DNA of 32,944 nt from Acinetobacter stercoris (GTDB lineage: Bacteria > Pseudomonadota > Gammaproteobacteria > Pseudomonadales > Moraxellaceae), in the NCBI RefSeq assembly GCF_900323515.1, contig NZ_OOGT01000015.1:1-32944 (forward strand), written 5' to 3'. The notes beneath the pieces are model-generated. The model made no database searches and was not told the origin of the DNA. It worked only from the letters and a program-made list of their open reading frames with translations. Each line of letters opens with the position of its first letter. Within the stretch, counting starts at the first letter, position 1. Position numbers and translations under genes: made by a program. Positions 24,068-32,891 of the stretch are shown here, one piece after another.

Positions 24068-25141
24068 ATGGGCACATATATACTAAAAAGACTTCTTTTG
24101 ATTATTCCAACATTGTTTTTGATTTTGTTAATAAACTTTGTTGTGGTTCAGATTGCCCCAGGCGGTCCTGTCGAACAGGCAATTCAGCAAGCTGAAAGTT
24201 TTCAAGGTGTAGGAGGCGTATCTGGTGGAGGGGAAACAGGTAGATCATCAGCTACTGCAACTTATCAAGGTGCTCGCGGTTTAAGTGATGACATGGTTGA
24301 AAAAATCAAGCAGCAATATGGTTTCGACAAACCTGCGTATGAACGATTCTGGATCATGTTGAAAGGTTATTTGCATTTTGATTTTGGCACAAGTTTTTTT
24401 AAAGACAAGCCTGTGACCCAGCTTCTTTGGGAAAAAATGCCAGTTTCATTGTCCTTGGGGCTCTGGAGTACTTTACTGATTTATCTGGTATCTATTCCTT
24501 TAGGCATTAAAAAAGCTAAAAATCATGGGCAATTTATTGATAAATCTACATCGTTGTTACTTGCTGTAGGATATGCCGTTCCTGCTTTTGTTTTCGCTAT
24601 TTTGTTAATTGTATTTTTTGCTGGTGGGTCATATTTTCAATGGTTTCCACTTCAAGGGCTGGTATCAGATAACTTTGATCAGTTGAGCTGGTTTGGCAAG
24701 ATTAAAGATTATTTTTGGCATATGACATTACCTTTGATTACGATGGTATTGGGCGGTTTTGCAGGATTGACTTATTTAACCAAGTATTCGTTTATGGAAG
24801 AGTTGAGTAAACAATATGTACTTGCAGCTCGTGCGAAAGGTTTGTCTGAAAATAAGGTGCTTTACGGGCACGTGTTCAGAAATGCCATGCTGATCGTGAT
24901 AGCGGGACTACCAGAGGCATTGATCGGAATATTCTTTGTAGGTAACTTGTTTATTGAAATTATTTTTAATCTGGATGGTCTAGGGCTTTTAGGATTTGAA
25001 GCGATTCAGCAGCGTGATTATCCTGTGATTTTTGGTACCTTGTTTTTATTTACATTACTTGGGCTTATTTTACGTTTGGTGAGTGATGTCTTGTATCAAA
25101 TCATTGATCCTCGTATCAACTTTGAATCAAGGGGGATGTAA
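24068..25141 (+). CDS. yejB: ABC importer permease YejB
   Basis: A 357-residue inner-membrane permease of the DppB/OppB type. The N-terminus YILKRLLLIIPTLFLILLINF is the standard first helix, followed by the Gly-rich periplasmic insert typical of YejB (residues about 45-75, GVGGVSGGGETG). The cytoplasmic coupling loop is seen in VLAARAKGLSENKVLYGHVFRNA near 255-277 (the EAA-like motif), and the C-terminus ends YQIIDPRINFESRG. E. coli YejB is 364 residues. Start ATG 24068 has AAGGA upstream at long spacing. yejE follows after two bases, so translation is coupled. Confidence 0.94.
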   Translation: MGTYILKRLLLIIPTLFLILLINFVVVQIAPGGPVEQAIQQAESFQGVGGVSGGGETGRSSATATYQGARGLSDDMVEKIKQQYGFDKPAYERFWIMLKGYLHFDFGTSFFKDKPVTQLLWEKMPVSLSLGLWSTLLIYLVSIPLGIKKAKNHGQFIDKSTSLLLAVGYAVPAFVFAILLIVFFAGGSYFQWFPLQGLVSDNFDQLSWFGKIKDYFWHMTLPLITMVLGGFAGLTYLTKYSFMEELSKQYVLAARAKGLSENKVLYGHVFRNAMLIVIAGLPEALIGIFFVGNLFIEIIFNLDGLGLLGFEAIQQRDYPVIFGTLFLFTLLGLILRLVSDVLYQIIDPRINFESRGM

Positions 25142-25143
25142 GT

Positions 25144-26157
25144 ATGTCACCGTTGATGCAAGCACGTGTGCGACGTTTTAAAAATAACAGGCTGGGTCTG
25201 GGCTGCTTTATTGTTTTTATCATTATTTTTATCTTGTGTTTAAGTTCAGAGTTTATTGCAAATGATAAACCACTGCTGGTGAAATACGATAACGACTATT
25301 ATATTCCTGTATTTAAAAACTATCCTGAAACAACTTTCGGGGGAGTTTTTGAAACTGAAGCAGATTATAAAGATCCAGCTGTGCAACATTTGATTGAAGA
25401 AAAAGGATGGGCAATTTGGCCAGTGATTCCTTTTTCTTATCAGACTCCGAATTTTGCTCTAGCCAAACCGGTACCATCTCCTCCATCTGCGCAGAACTGG
25501 CTAGGCACAGATGATCAGGGACGGGATGTACTCGCACGAATTCTGTATGGCTTACGTGTATCTCTATTATTTGGTTTGGCTTTGACACTGTTTGCATCAC
25601 TCATTGGTGTGATTGTTGGAGCAATACAAGGCTATTATGGTGGGTGGATTGACTTGCTTGGGCAGCGTATCTTGGAGGTATGGGGTGGTTTGCCGACACT
25701 GTTTATGGTCATGATTCTAGTGAGTATGTTTACACCAAGTGTGTACTGGCTGTTTGTGATTATGCTGATTTTTGGCTGGCCCGCATTGGTAGGCTTGGTA
25801 CGGGCAGAGTTTTTAAGAGCGAGAAATCTTGATTATGTGCGTGCAGCACGTGCATTGGGTGTAGGGGATGCAAAGATTATTTTCAGGCATATCCTGCCGA
25901 ATGCCATGAGTTCAAGCTTGTCTCAGTTACCGTTCATGTTGACTGCAAATATTACAGCACTTACTGCACTCGATTTTCTCGGGTATGGGTTGCCACCAGA
26001 TGCGGCCTCAATCGGGGAATTATTGCTACAAGGTAAGAATAATTTAAATGCTCCCTGGCTTGCGTTATCGGGCTTTTTCACTTTAGCACTGGTTTTATCT
26101 TTATTGATTTATATTGGGGAGGCGACTCGTGATGCATTCGATCCAAGACGTCAATAA
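25144..26157 (+). CDS. yejE: ABC importer permease YejE
   Basis: A 337-residue permease of the DppC/OppC type, partner of YejB. It opens with RRFKNNRLGLGCFIVFIIIF, then a YejE-type periplasmic segment (ETTFGGVFETEADYKDP near residue 60 and FSYQTPNF near 98). WLGTDDQGRDVLARILYGLRVSL follows near 118, and the EAA-type coupling loop YVRAARALGVGDAKIIFRHILPNAM near 225-252. The start ATG 25144 is two bases after the yejB stop, with a GGGGG stretch as ribosome site inside yejB. The 3' end overlaps the start of yejF by 26 bases. Confidence 0.94.
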   Translation: MSPLMQARVRRFKNNRLGLGCFIVFIIIFILCLSSEFIANDKPLLVKYDNDYYIPVFKNYPETTFGGVFETEADYKDPAVQHLIEEKGWAIWPVIPFSYQTPNFALAKPVPSPPSAQNWLGTDDQGRDVLARILYGLRVSLLFGLALTLFASLIGVIVGAIQGYYGGWIDLLGQRILEVWGGLPTLFMVMILVSMFTPSVYWLFVIMLIFGWPALVGLVRAEFLRARNLDYVRAARALGVGDAKIIFRHILPNAMSSSLSQLPFMLTANITALTALDFLGYGLPPDAASIGELLLQGKNNLNAPWLALSGFFTLALVLSLLIYIGEATRDAFDPRRQ

Positions 26158-27724
26158 AAAGTCAGAAAATATTTTATCAATACAGCATTTAAAGATAGAA
26201 AGCCAGTCGCAAGTCTTGGTTGAAGATTTGAATTTAGATCTGAAAATGGGTGAATCTATAGCGATCGTTGGTGAAAGTGGCTCTGGAAAATCAATTAGCA
26301 GTCTGGCAATATTAGGGTTGTTACCTGAAAATCTAAAAGCTTCAGGGAAAATCCTGTTCGAAGATAAAAATTTATTGCAACAATCCGAAGATCAGCTACG
26401 GCAGATTCGTGGTAAACGAATAGCCATGATTTTTCAGGAACCGATGACGGCACTGAATCCATTACATCGTGTTGAAAAGATTGTTGGCGAAACGTTATTA
26501 CTACAGGGAATGCCTAAAGATAAAGTCAGAAAACGTGTCATCAGCTTATTGAGTGATGTTGGCATTCCTGATCCAGAAGACAAACTTAAACGCTATCCTC
26601 ATGAGCTTTCAGGTGGGCAGAGACAGAGGGTCATGATTGCATCTGCTCTGGCACTTGATCCGGATATTATTATTGCTGATGAACCAACAACAGCACTGGA
26701 TGTGACCTTGCAGGCTCAGGTACTTAATCTGTTACAGCTACTCATAAAAAATGACCAGATGTCGATGATTTTGATTAGTCATGATTTAAATCTGGTCAAG
26801 CGTTATGCAGACCAGGTCATAGTGATGAATAAAGGGATAGTCGCAGAACAGGGGAAAGTGAATGATATTTTTCAAAATCCTGAAGCTGAATATACCAGCC
26901 ATTTACTGAATCATGACTTTGGGGAAAGTAATAAAATCCCTGAGCATGCTGAACGTGTCCTTGCACTAGATAAGGTTGCGGTGAGATTCCCGATAAAGGA
27001 AGGTCTGCTAAATCGGGTTAAAGATTATTTCGTCGCTGTTGAGCCTTTAGATCTTCGTCTGGATCAGGGAGAGTCAATTGGTATCGTGGGTGAAAGTGGT
27101 TCTGGAAAAACCTCACTGGCACTGGCAATTGCGCGCTTGATTCCTTCAGAGGGTGATATTTATATTTCTGGTCATAATCTGAATCGGCTTAATCAACGTA
27201 AACTCCGCCCATTAAGAAGTGATTTCCAGATTGTATTTCAGGATCCATTTAGCAGTCTAAATCCAAGAATGACTGTGGAAGAGATTATTGGAGAAGGTCT
27301 GGCATTAAAAAAGCTGAAAAAAGATCAAATTACAGCTCATATAGACCAGGCTTTAGAGAAAGTCGAATTACCCATTGAGTTCAAACATCGTTATCCCCAT
27401 CAGTTATCAGGTGGACAAAGACAACGTATCGCTTTGGCCCGTGCTTTAGTTTTACATCCTAAACTGATTATTTTGGATGAGCCGACATCAGCACTTGATC
27501 GGACAACGCAGCGCGCAATTGTGAAATTATTACGTAATTTGCAGCAAGAATACCAAATTAGTTATCTGTTCATCAGTCATGATTTAAAAGTTGTGAAAGC
27601 ACTTTGCCAGAAAGTCATGGTGCTACGTCATGCAAAACTGGTTGAATTTCAAGATACTCAAAGTCTGTTTGAGCACCCTGAAACCGAATATACCAGACAG
27701 TTAATATCCTCAAGTGAGTATTAA
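26132..27724 (+). CDS. yejF: ABC importer ATPase YejF (two fused nucleotide-binding domains)
   Basis: A 530-residue tandem ATPase that powers YejBE; E. coli YejF is 529. Domain 1 has Walker A GESGSGKS near residue 49, signature LSGGQRQRVMIA near 158 and Walker B IIIADEPTTALD near 178. Domain 2 has GESGSGKT near 324, LSGGQRQRIALA near 427 and LIILDEPTSALD near 447. All key residues are present in both halves, so both sites should hydrolyse ATP. I chose ATG 26132, with GGGGAGG nine bases upstream inside yejE, over a TTG 18 bases earlier. It is the last gene of the importer unit; an inverted repeat follows but no classical terminator. Confidence 0.95.
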   Translation: MHSIQDVNKKSENILSIQHLKIESQSQVLVEDLNLDLKMGESIAIVGESGSGKSISSLAILGLLPENLKASGKILFEDKNLLQQSEDQLRQIRGKRIAMIFQEPMTALNPLHRVEKIVGETLLLQGMPKDKVRKRVISLLSDVGIPDPEDKLKRYPHELSGGQRQRVMIASALALDPDIIIADEPTTALDVTLQAQVLNLLQLLIKNDQMSMILISHDLNLVKRYADQVIVMNKGIVAEQGKVNDIFQNPEAEYTSHLLNHDFGESNKIPEHAERVLALDKVAVRFPIKEGLLNRVKDYFVAVEPLDLRLDQGESIGIVGESGSGKTSLALAIARLIPSEGDIYISGHNLNRLNQRKLRPLRSDFQIVFQDPFSSLNPRMTVEEIIGEGLALKKLKKDQITAHIDQALEKVELPIEFKHRYPHQLSGGQRQRIALARALVLHPKLIILDEPTSALDRTTQRAIVKLLRNLQQEYQISYLFISHDLKVVKALCQKVMVLRHAKLVEFQDTQSLFEHPETEYTRQLISSSEY

Positions 27725-27731
27725 GCCTTTT

Positions 27732-27763
27732 GTAAAATTGACATAATCAATTGTCAATTTTAC
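27732..27763 (+). promoter_or_regulatory. Operator-like 12-bp palindrome and promoter before the OYE-like gene
   Basis: GTAAAATTGACA (27732-27743), eight-base spacer, TGTCAATTTTAC (27752-27763), a perfect palindrome. The left arm contains TTGACA, which lies 17 bases from TACACT (27761-27766). A second possible -35, TTGACG (27766-27771), lies 16 bases from TAGAGT (27788-27793). A dimeric repressor bound here would block either promoter. Confidence 0.55.
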
Positions 27764-27825
27764 ACTTGACGAATTTAATAATTTAATTAGAGTAAAAGCT
27801 CTAAAATAAAACAAGAGATCTTGCC

Positions 27826-29070
27826 ATGAGCCATCTAGCAGAACCGATACAGATACGACAAACCCGGTTTAAAAATCGAATTATCAAAGGTGCAATGAGT
27901 GAGGCATTGGCGAATGATGCAGGGCAGCCAAATCATTTGCACTTCGGTTTATATGAGGCGTGGGCTAAAGGTGGTTTAGGTTGTGCAATCACGGGTAATG
28001 TCATGGTGGATGCACGAGCAAAAAATGAACCTGGTGTGGTGATTGTTGAAACGGAAAGGGATCTTGAAAAATTAAAACAGTGGGCTGGTATTGGTAAAAA
28101 ATATGGGATGGTGCAACTGATTCAACTTTCCCACCCAGGTCGTCAATGTCCAAAAGGCTTAAATAAAGAAACTGTTGCTCCATCGGCAGTTCCATTTAGT
28201 CCATTACTTGCGACAACATTTGCAACACCTCGAGAACTGCATGAAGATGAAATTCTGGATATTATCCAGCGTTTTGCAGAGTCAGCACGTATTTGTGAAA
28301 AAGCTGGATTTGATGGTGTTCAGTTGCATGGAGCACATGGTTATCTGATTAGCCAATTCTTATCTCCCTTGACGAATAAACGTCAGGATCAGTGGGGAGG
28401 AAGTATAGAAAACCGTATGCGGTTTTTATTGGAAATCTATAAAGCAACTCGCCAAGCGACTTCAGAAAATTTCATCATTTCCGTTAAATTAAATTCTGCT
28501 GATTTCCAGCGTGGTGGAATTACAGAAGACGATGTGATTACTGTTTTTAAGGCTATTGATGATGCAGGTATTGATCTGATTGAAATTTCGGGCGGAACGT
28601 ATGAAGCGCCAGTAATGGCGGGTGCAAAAGCAGATAAACGTAAAGCAAGCACAATCGCACGTGAGGCCTATTTTCTGGATTTTGCTGAGAAAATACGTCA
28701 GCAGGTGAAATGTAAGCTGATGGTGACAGGTGGTTTCCGTACTGTACAGGGAATGAATGCTGCTCTGGACAGTGGTGCATGTGACTTCATTGGAATCGCA
28801 CGTCCGCTTGCTGTTGAAACTGATCTTACTGATCGGCTGATCGTTGGGCAAGATGTTCGTTATGCTGTTAAACCTATTAAAACTGGTATTCCGTTTGTAG
28901 ATAAGATGGCGATTATGGAAATCATCTGGTATGCAGCCCAATTTAAAGCGATAGGTCAAGGTAAACGCCCGAATCCAAAGTTATCACCACTTAAAGTCTT
29001 TTTAAATTATGCGAAAAATAATGTAAAAGCGGTGATCAAAGGTCGAATAAATTCACGTAAAAGTGCCTAA
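27826..29070 (+). CDS. Old Yellow Enzyme-family NADH:flavin oxidoreductase
   Basis: A 414-residue FMN-dependent TIM-barrel oxidoreductase that probably reduces activated C=C bonds of enones or related electrophiles. Marks are FKNRIIKGAMSE at the N-terminus, QLSHPGRQ near residue 103, the active-site block GVQLHGAHGYLISQFLSPLTNKR near 165-187, then GGSIENRMRF and the phosphate-binding end VTGGFRT ... DFIGIARPL near 305-326. The C-terminus lacks the 4Fe-4S cysteine cluster and FAD domain of 2,4-dienoyl-CoA reductases, so this is a stand-alone type. Start ATG 27826 has AAGAG upstream. A palindromic operator-like site precedes it. It is convergent with the GST gene, 14 bases apart. Substrate unknown. 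Confidence 0.88.
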   Translation: MSHLAEPIQIRQTRFKNRIIKGAMSEALANDAGQPNHLHFGLYEAWAKGGLGCAITGNVMVDARAKNEPGVVIVETERDLEKLKQWAGIGKKYGMVQLIQLSHPGRQCPKGLNKETVAPSAVPFSPLLATTFATPRELHEDEILDIIQRFAESARICEKAGFDGVQLHGAHGYLISQFLSPLTNKRQDQWGGSIENRMRFLLEIYKATRQATSENFIISVKLNSADFQRGGITEDDVITVFKAIDDAGIDLIEISGGTYEAPVMAGAKADKRKASTIAREAYFLDFAEKIRQQVKCKLMVTGGFRTVQGMNAALDSGACDFIGIARPLAVETDLTDRLIVGQDVRYAVKPIKTGIPFVDKMAIMEIIWYAAQFKAIGQGKRPNPKLSPLKVFLNYAKNNVKAVIKGRINSRKSA

Positions 29071-29084
29071 TTTCTGATTTAAAA

Positions 29085-29792
29085 TTACCAGGATTTTTGC
29101 CAATAATTTTTAAAATCCAAATCAGTCCACTGTCCTTTTTCTAAAGCGGTTTGAAAGGCTGGTCTGTTTTGGATTCGATCCAGATATGATTGAATATGAC
29201 TGTATTTACTAAGGTCTGGATTCGATTGATAACAGGCATATATTGGGAACCATATCAAAATATCAGCAATCGTAAATTTTGAGCCAGCCATCCATTGTTG
29301 CTGTTCTAAATATGCATTTATATTTTGCATATATTGTTCCAAAATTGGATTTAAATAGCCATGATCAAAACCATATTTAAAAAAAGTCGTGATAAAACGG
29401 ACTGGAAGCGGTGTACGTTTTATGATTTGGGAAAATATTTGTTTCAATACCAAATTAGGCATTAATGTCGCTTCAGAAAAATTTTTCCAATAAAAATAGT
29501 GTACTTGTTCAGTGCTATTTAAATTTTTTATGCCTAAGTCTGGATACCTATAGGCAAATAAATCAGTGATTGCACTGGACTCAGTCAAGATGATTGGATC
29601 TGATTTTTGATCATCATCAATCACTAAAATAGGAACTTTTCCTAAGTTATGAACGTGTTTGATTTTATCTGATATTTCACCATTTTTTTGAGTATCACAT
29701 ATCACGAGTTGATAGTCTAAAAAAAGTTCTTCGAGTAACCAGATTATTCGTTGTGAACGAGAGTTTGCGAGATGGAATAATGTAAAGTTCAT
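29085..29792 (-). CDS. Glutathione S-transferase family protein
   Basis: A 235-residue protein with an N-terminal thioredoxin-like GST domain and a helical C-terminal domain. Visible are LFHLANSRSQRIIWLLEEL at residues 4-22, with S11 as a candidate catalytic serine, the cis-proline segment GKVPILV near 51, and the glutathione-contact TESSAI near 70. The C-terminal part contains FTIADILIWFPI near 172, the usual N-capping box of GSTs. Length and layout match bacterial GSTs of the SRSQR group; the substrate is unknown. It is convergent with the OYE-like gene, and both could serve electrophile detoxification, but nothing proves a joint role. The tRNA-Glu terminator lies upstream of its promoter. 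Confidence 0.85.
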   Translation of the reverse strand: MNFTLFHLANSRSQRIIWLLEELFLDYQLVICDTQKNGEISDKIKHVHNLGKVPILVIDDDQKSDPIILTESSAITDLFAYRYPDLGIKNLNSTEQVHYFYWKNFSEATLMPNLVLKQIFSQIIKRTPLPVRFITTFFKYGFDHGYLNPILEQYMQNINAYLEQQQWMAGSKFTIADILIWFPIYACYQSNPDLSKYSHIQSYLDRIQNRPAFQTALEKGQWTDLDFKNYWQKSW

Positions 29793-29880
29793 ATTTTATT
29801 TAACTTAATTTATAAGATGATTTTAATAGAGTATTTAAATGGTTTCATACTTTTAAATATTTATTCTGATAGTGTGAAAT

Positions 29881-29914
29881 AAAAAAACCTGAGTCATGAT
29901 GCTCAGGTTTTTTT
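29881..29914 (-). terminator. Terminator of the tRNA-Glu pair
   Basis: AAAAAAACCTGAG (29881-29893), eight-base loop, CTCAGGTTTTTTT (29902-29914): a perfect 13-bp stem with seven T on either strand, 22 bases after the tRNA-Glu CCA. Confidence 0.9.
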
Positions 29915-29935
29915 ATGAGATTTACATCTCGAATA

Positions 29936-30011
29936 TGGCGACCCTACGGGGATTCGAACCCCGGTTACCGCCGTGAAAGGGCGATGTCCTAGGCCTCTAG
30001 ACGATAGGGTC
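29936..30011 (-). tRNA. tRNA-Glu (anticodon UUC), copy 1
   Basis: A 76-base gene with acceptor GACCCTA/TAGGGTC, discriminator G, encoded CCA, anticodon loop CTTTCAC (TTC) and T arm GGTTCGAATCC. It lies 32 bases downstream of copy 2 on the same strand, with no promoter between them. Confidence 0.97.
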
Positions 30012-30043
30012 AATAAGATTGAGGCTACACTCTGTAAGTTTAA

Positions 30044-30119
30044 TGGCGACCCTACGGGGATTCGAACCCCGGTTACCGCCGTGAAAGGGCGATGTCCTAG
30101 GCCTCTAGACGATAGGGTC
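30044..30119 (-). tRNA. tRNA-Glu (anticodon UUC), copy 2
   Basis: Identical to the copies at 29936-30011 and 32800-32875. It is the promoter-proximal gene of the pair. Confidence 0.97.
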
Positions 30120-30136
30120 ACTTAAGAGGTGGGCGT

Positions 30137-30165
30137 ATATTAGGTTGAATATGAATGTGTGTCAA
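30137..30165 (-). promoter_or_regulatory. Sigma70 promoter for the tRNA-Glu pair
   Basis: On the minus strand TTGACA (30165-30160) and TAATAT (30142-30137) are 17 bases apart. This is one of the best consensus promoters in the window and fits a stable-RNA gene. Confidence 0.85.
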
Positions 30166-30232
30166 ACCTTTTTAGTCAAGATAAAGAAGATTTATGATCA
30201 AATGTGTAAAAATAAAGCAATTTTAATATTTT

Positions 30233-31156
30233 TTAAACACGACAAGGAATAACAAGATTGGGATGGATGATTGGTTCCAATATATTTTTGATCACTGATG
30301 GATGTTGTAAATATCCGATAATTTCATGTGGTTTACTAATAAAGGTTGAAATAGGCTTATTGATAATAGCTGGATGAAAGTCAAAAGGTGCTGCAACAAG
30401 AGGAAATGTTGTTAGAAAATCATCATGTGAATAAAAATTATACCATTCACCCTTTAAGCTTTGAGGATGACGAATAGGTTGAATGAGTTTTGATTGAATA
30501 ACACGAAAAGCCAGAGGAGACCCGAGAGTAATAAAGCGTTGAATACAGTATTTCGAATCAATTTGCTGCAGGAGATTATAGGCTATAACAGTTCCTAAAG
30601 AGTGCGATACGATAATATGCTGTTCGTCTTCTTCAAGGCTTTGTAACACACGCTGATGAACTTCCTGAATAAATACAGGATTTGCCAGATACATGTAAGT
30701 TTCAATCAAAAAACGATGAATCAGGCTCTCATGAAGTTTAGGGAAATTATTTAGAATCATGATAAATTCTTTTAATGCAATATCTTTTGCAAGCTGGGAG
30801 GCTAGATATAACCGCGTAGATAAATTGAGAGTTTGAGCCTGAGCAAAATGTGGTAAGAGAGGGATAATTGAAGCTTGTGCTTCATCTATTGTCATGGATT
30901 TACGGCCACGGATAGTAAAGGGTAGACGTAAGTTGAGTAATGATTTAGGTAGAAATGCGCCTAAATCAAAAGTATTCGTCATTTGATGCTTTTTAATTAA
31001 ATCACCATAAAATGCAAGATCAATTTTTACTTTGTTCAAATCTGCTGATAAATGTGATTGTTTGATACCTTGATTGAAAATATTAATCCAGTGTTGTTTT
31101 AATGAGTTTGCATCGTAACTTTGTTGATTCATTCCATGGATAAAGATAATTTTCAT
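30233..31156 (-). CDS. Alpha/beta-hydrolase, lipase/PGAP1-like
   Basis: A 307-residue alpha/beta-hydrolase. The N-terminus IIFIHGMNQQS supplies the HG oxyanion motif, the nucleophile Ser is in VSHSLGTVIAYN near residue 184, an Asp lies in YSHDDFLTTFPL near 243, and a candidate catalytic His in HEIIGYLQHPS near 280. The pattern is that of intracellular lipases and PGAP1-like esterases, in which the motif GSPLAF after the nucleophile is also common. No signal peptide or membrane segment is visible. Start ATG 31156 lacks a strong ribosome site. It is a lone gene between two tRNA-Glu loci, downstream of the terminator of the permease gene. Substrate unknown. Confidence 0.78.
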   Translation of the reverse strand: MKIIFIHGMNQQSYDANSLKQHWINIFNQGIKQSHLSADLNKVKIDLAFYGDLIKKHQMTNTFDLGAFLPKSLLNLRLPFTIRGRKSMTIDEAQASIIPLLPHFAQAQTLNLSTRLYLASQLAKDIALKEFIMILNNFPKLHESLIHRFLIETYMYLANPVFIQEVHQRVLQSLEEDEQHIIVSHSLGTVIAYNLLQQIDSKYCIQRFITLGSPLAFRVIQSKLIQPIRHPQSLKGEWYNFYSHDDFLTTFPLVAAPFDFHPAIINKPISTFISKPHEIIGYLQHPSVIKNILEPIIHPNLVIPCRV

Positions 31157-31235
31157 CTAAAGTATGAGTAATTGTGTGATGGGAGTATTTTAATTTACCT
31201 ATAATTGATAAGCAGTTCTAGCATCCAAATATAAA

Positions 31236-31262
31236 AAAAGTGTAGCTTTTTGCTACACTTTT
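31236..31262 (-). terminator. Terminator of the amino acid permease gene
   Basis: AAAAGTGTAGC (31236-31246), five-base loop, GCTACACTTTT (31252-31262): a perfect 11-bp stem. On the minus strand it is followed by a run of seven T, 20 bases after the permease stop. Confidence 0.92.
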
Positions 31263-31281
31263 AATAGACCGTAAAAGACGA

Positions 31282-32700
31282 TTATTGATTTTTATTTTTA
31301 TAGAAAAATGCATAACTGATATAGCATGCAGCAATAAAAATCAGGCAACCAAAGAATCCAGGTAGCATTTCTTTATCTGCTGCCATACTGATACATGTGA
31401 TAAAACAAAAGATAAATCCGAGTATAGGAACGATCGGGAAAAGAGGAGAAGCGAACTGTAATTCTGCTTTACTGCGCCCCTGTTTATACCATTGGCGACG
31501 GAAATTGAATTGACTTAAACAAATACTCATCCAGACGATTACCATTGTAAATGCAGCAACACCAAGCAGGTTTTTGAAAATGGTTTCTGGTGCAAATTGC
31601 TCTGAAAGTAGCCCGGGAATTGCACCAAACATGGTGACAATCAGTGCAACAATAGGTGTGCCTGATTTACTTAATCTGGAAAAAACCTGTGGTAATTGTT
31701 TTTGTACTGATAATGACCACATCATGCGAGAAGCTGCATAAAGCCCAGAGTTTGCTGCTGAAAGTAATGCCGTAATAATCACAAAGCGCATGATATCTTC
31801 AGCATAGGGTATACCAATATAAGTGAATACCGTTACAAATGGGCTACTACTTACACCACTTGCGTCCAAACCTGCCATTTGGTGAGGTAACAATGCACTG
31901 ATGACAATAATAGTACCAACAAAAAAGATAAGTAGGCGCCAAATTGCTGCATTAATAGCTTTAGGGACATTTTTTGCGGGATTTTCTGTTTCACCTGCTG
32001 CTACACCAATCAGTTCAGTACCAGAAAAGGCAAAGTTAACAATTAACATTGTAGTGAAAATTGGTACTAATCCTTGAGGAAACCAGCCTTGTGCAGTGAG
32101 ATTATGGAAAAGAGGTGCAGATTGCATTCCATTGAAGGATAAGACCCCAAAAATAGCCAATAATCCAAGGATAATAAAACTGATAACGGTAATGACTTTA
32201 ACAAGGGAAAGCCAAAATTCAGATTCGGCAAACAGTCGGGTTGAACTAACATTTAAGCCAAAAATTAATATGGCGAAAATAATTGTCCATAGCCAGACTG
32301 ATACCTGAGGGAACCATTCCTGCATGAGCAGGGCAGCAGCTGTAAATTCTGTACCTAATGTTGCTGTCCACGTTAACCAGTATAGCCATGTGATCATATA
32401 GCCTGTGCCAGGGCCAATAAACTTATTGGCATAGAAACCAAAAGAACCTGATTCAGGAAATTGAACAGCCAGTTCGCCAAGGCAAAGCATAACCATATAG
32501 GCAATTAAACCACCTAGAATATAGGCTAGAATTGCCCCTATAGGACCAGTTTGTGCAATAACCTCACCTGAACCTAAAAAAAGTCCAGTACCAATTGCAC
32601 CACCTAGCGAGAGCATCACTAGATGACGGGTACTCATCGCTCTTTTTAATGGACGGGAGTTACTTTGATGCAGCGCATCTGCTGGGTCTGATGAGTGCAT
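31282..32700 (-). CDS. mmuP: APC-family amino acid permease, MmuP (S-methylmethionine)-like
   Basis: A 472-residue inner-membrane permease with twelve predicted helices, of the amino acid transporter (AAT) group. It follows E. coli MmuP along the whole chain: LVMLSLGGAIGTGLFLGSG in helix 1, YWLTWTATLG, FGLNVSSTR, AEGEFW-like AESEFWLSLVKV, NFAFSGTELIGVAAGETENP and LSAANSGLYAASRMMWSLS. The Gly-rich helix 1 and the FSGTE helix 6 are the substrate-binding breaks of the family. S-methylmethionine is the best guess, but related AAT members carry other amino acids, and no mmuM methyltransferase is adjacent. Start ATG 32700 has no clear ribosome site; a later ATG at residue 22 would remove only the soluble tail. 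Confidence 0.82.
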   Translation of the reverse strand: MHSSDPADALHQSNSRPLKRAMSTRHLVMLSLGGAIGTGLFLGSGEVIAQTGPIGAILAYILGGLIAYMVMLCLGELAVQFPESGSFGFYANKFIGPGTGYMITWLYWLTWTATLGTEFTAAALLMQEWFPQVSVWLWTIIFAILIFGLNVSSTRLFAESEFWLSLVKVITVISFIILGLLAIFGVLSFNGMQSAPLFHNLTAQGWFPQGLVPIFTTMLIVNFAFSGTELIGVAAGETENPAKNVPKAINAAIWRLLIFFVGTIIVISALLPHQMAGLDASGVSSSPFVTVFTYIGIPYAEDIMRFVIITALLSAANSGLYAASRMMWSLSVQKQLPQVFSRLSKSGTPIVALIVTMFGAIPGLLSEQFAPETIFKNLLGVAAFTMVIVWMSICLSQFNFRRQWYKQGRSKAELQFASPLFPIVPILGFIFCFITCISMAADKEMLPGFFGCLIFIAACYISYAFFYKNKNQ

Positions 32701-32799
32701 AGCATTTTAAAGTTACAGAATAATGAAGCAGGCTATTGTAGTGAAAAAAAACAATAGTGCAAATTACTAAAGATAAAATGTTCGAGATGATCTGAATAA

Positions 32800-32875
32800 T
32801 GGCGACCCTACGGGGATTCGAACCCCGGTTACCGCCGTGAAAGGGCGATGTCCTAGGCCTCTAGACGATAGGGTC
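32800..32875 (-). tRNA. tRNA-Glu (anticodon UUC), copy 3
   Basis: Identical over 76 bases to the two copies at 29936 and 30044. It stands alone with its own promoter, upstream of the permease gene on the same strand. Confidence 0.97.
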
Positions 32876-32891
32876 GTTGTGAGGAGTCGCT

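Noticed and set aside
28489-28959. 156-residue antisense frame within the OYE-like gene
   Set aside because: Shadow of a strongly coding gene with intact motifs on the opposite strand.
29903-30121. 72-residue open frame over the tRNA-Glu pair
   Set aside because: It is an artefact of two identical tRNA genes read as protein, giving a repeated peptide.
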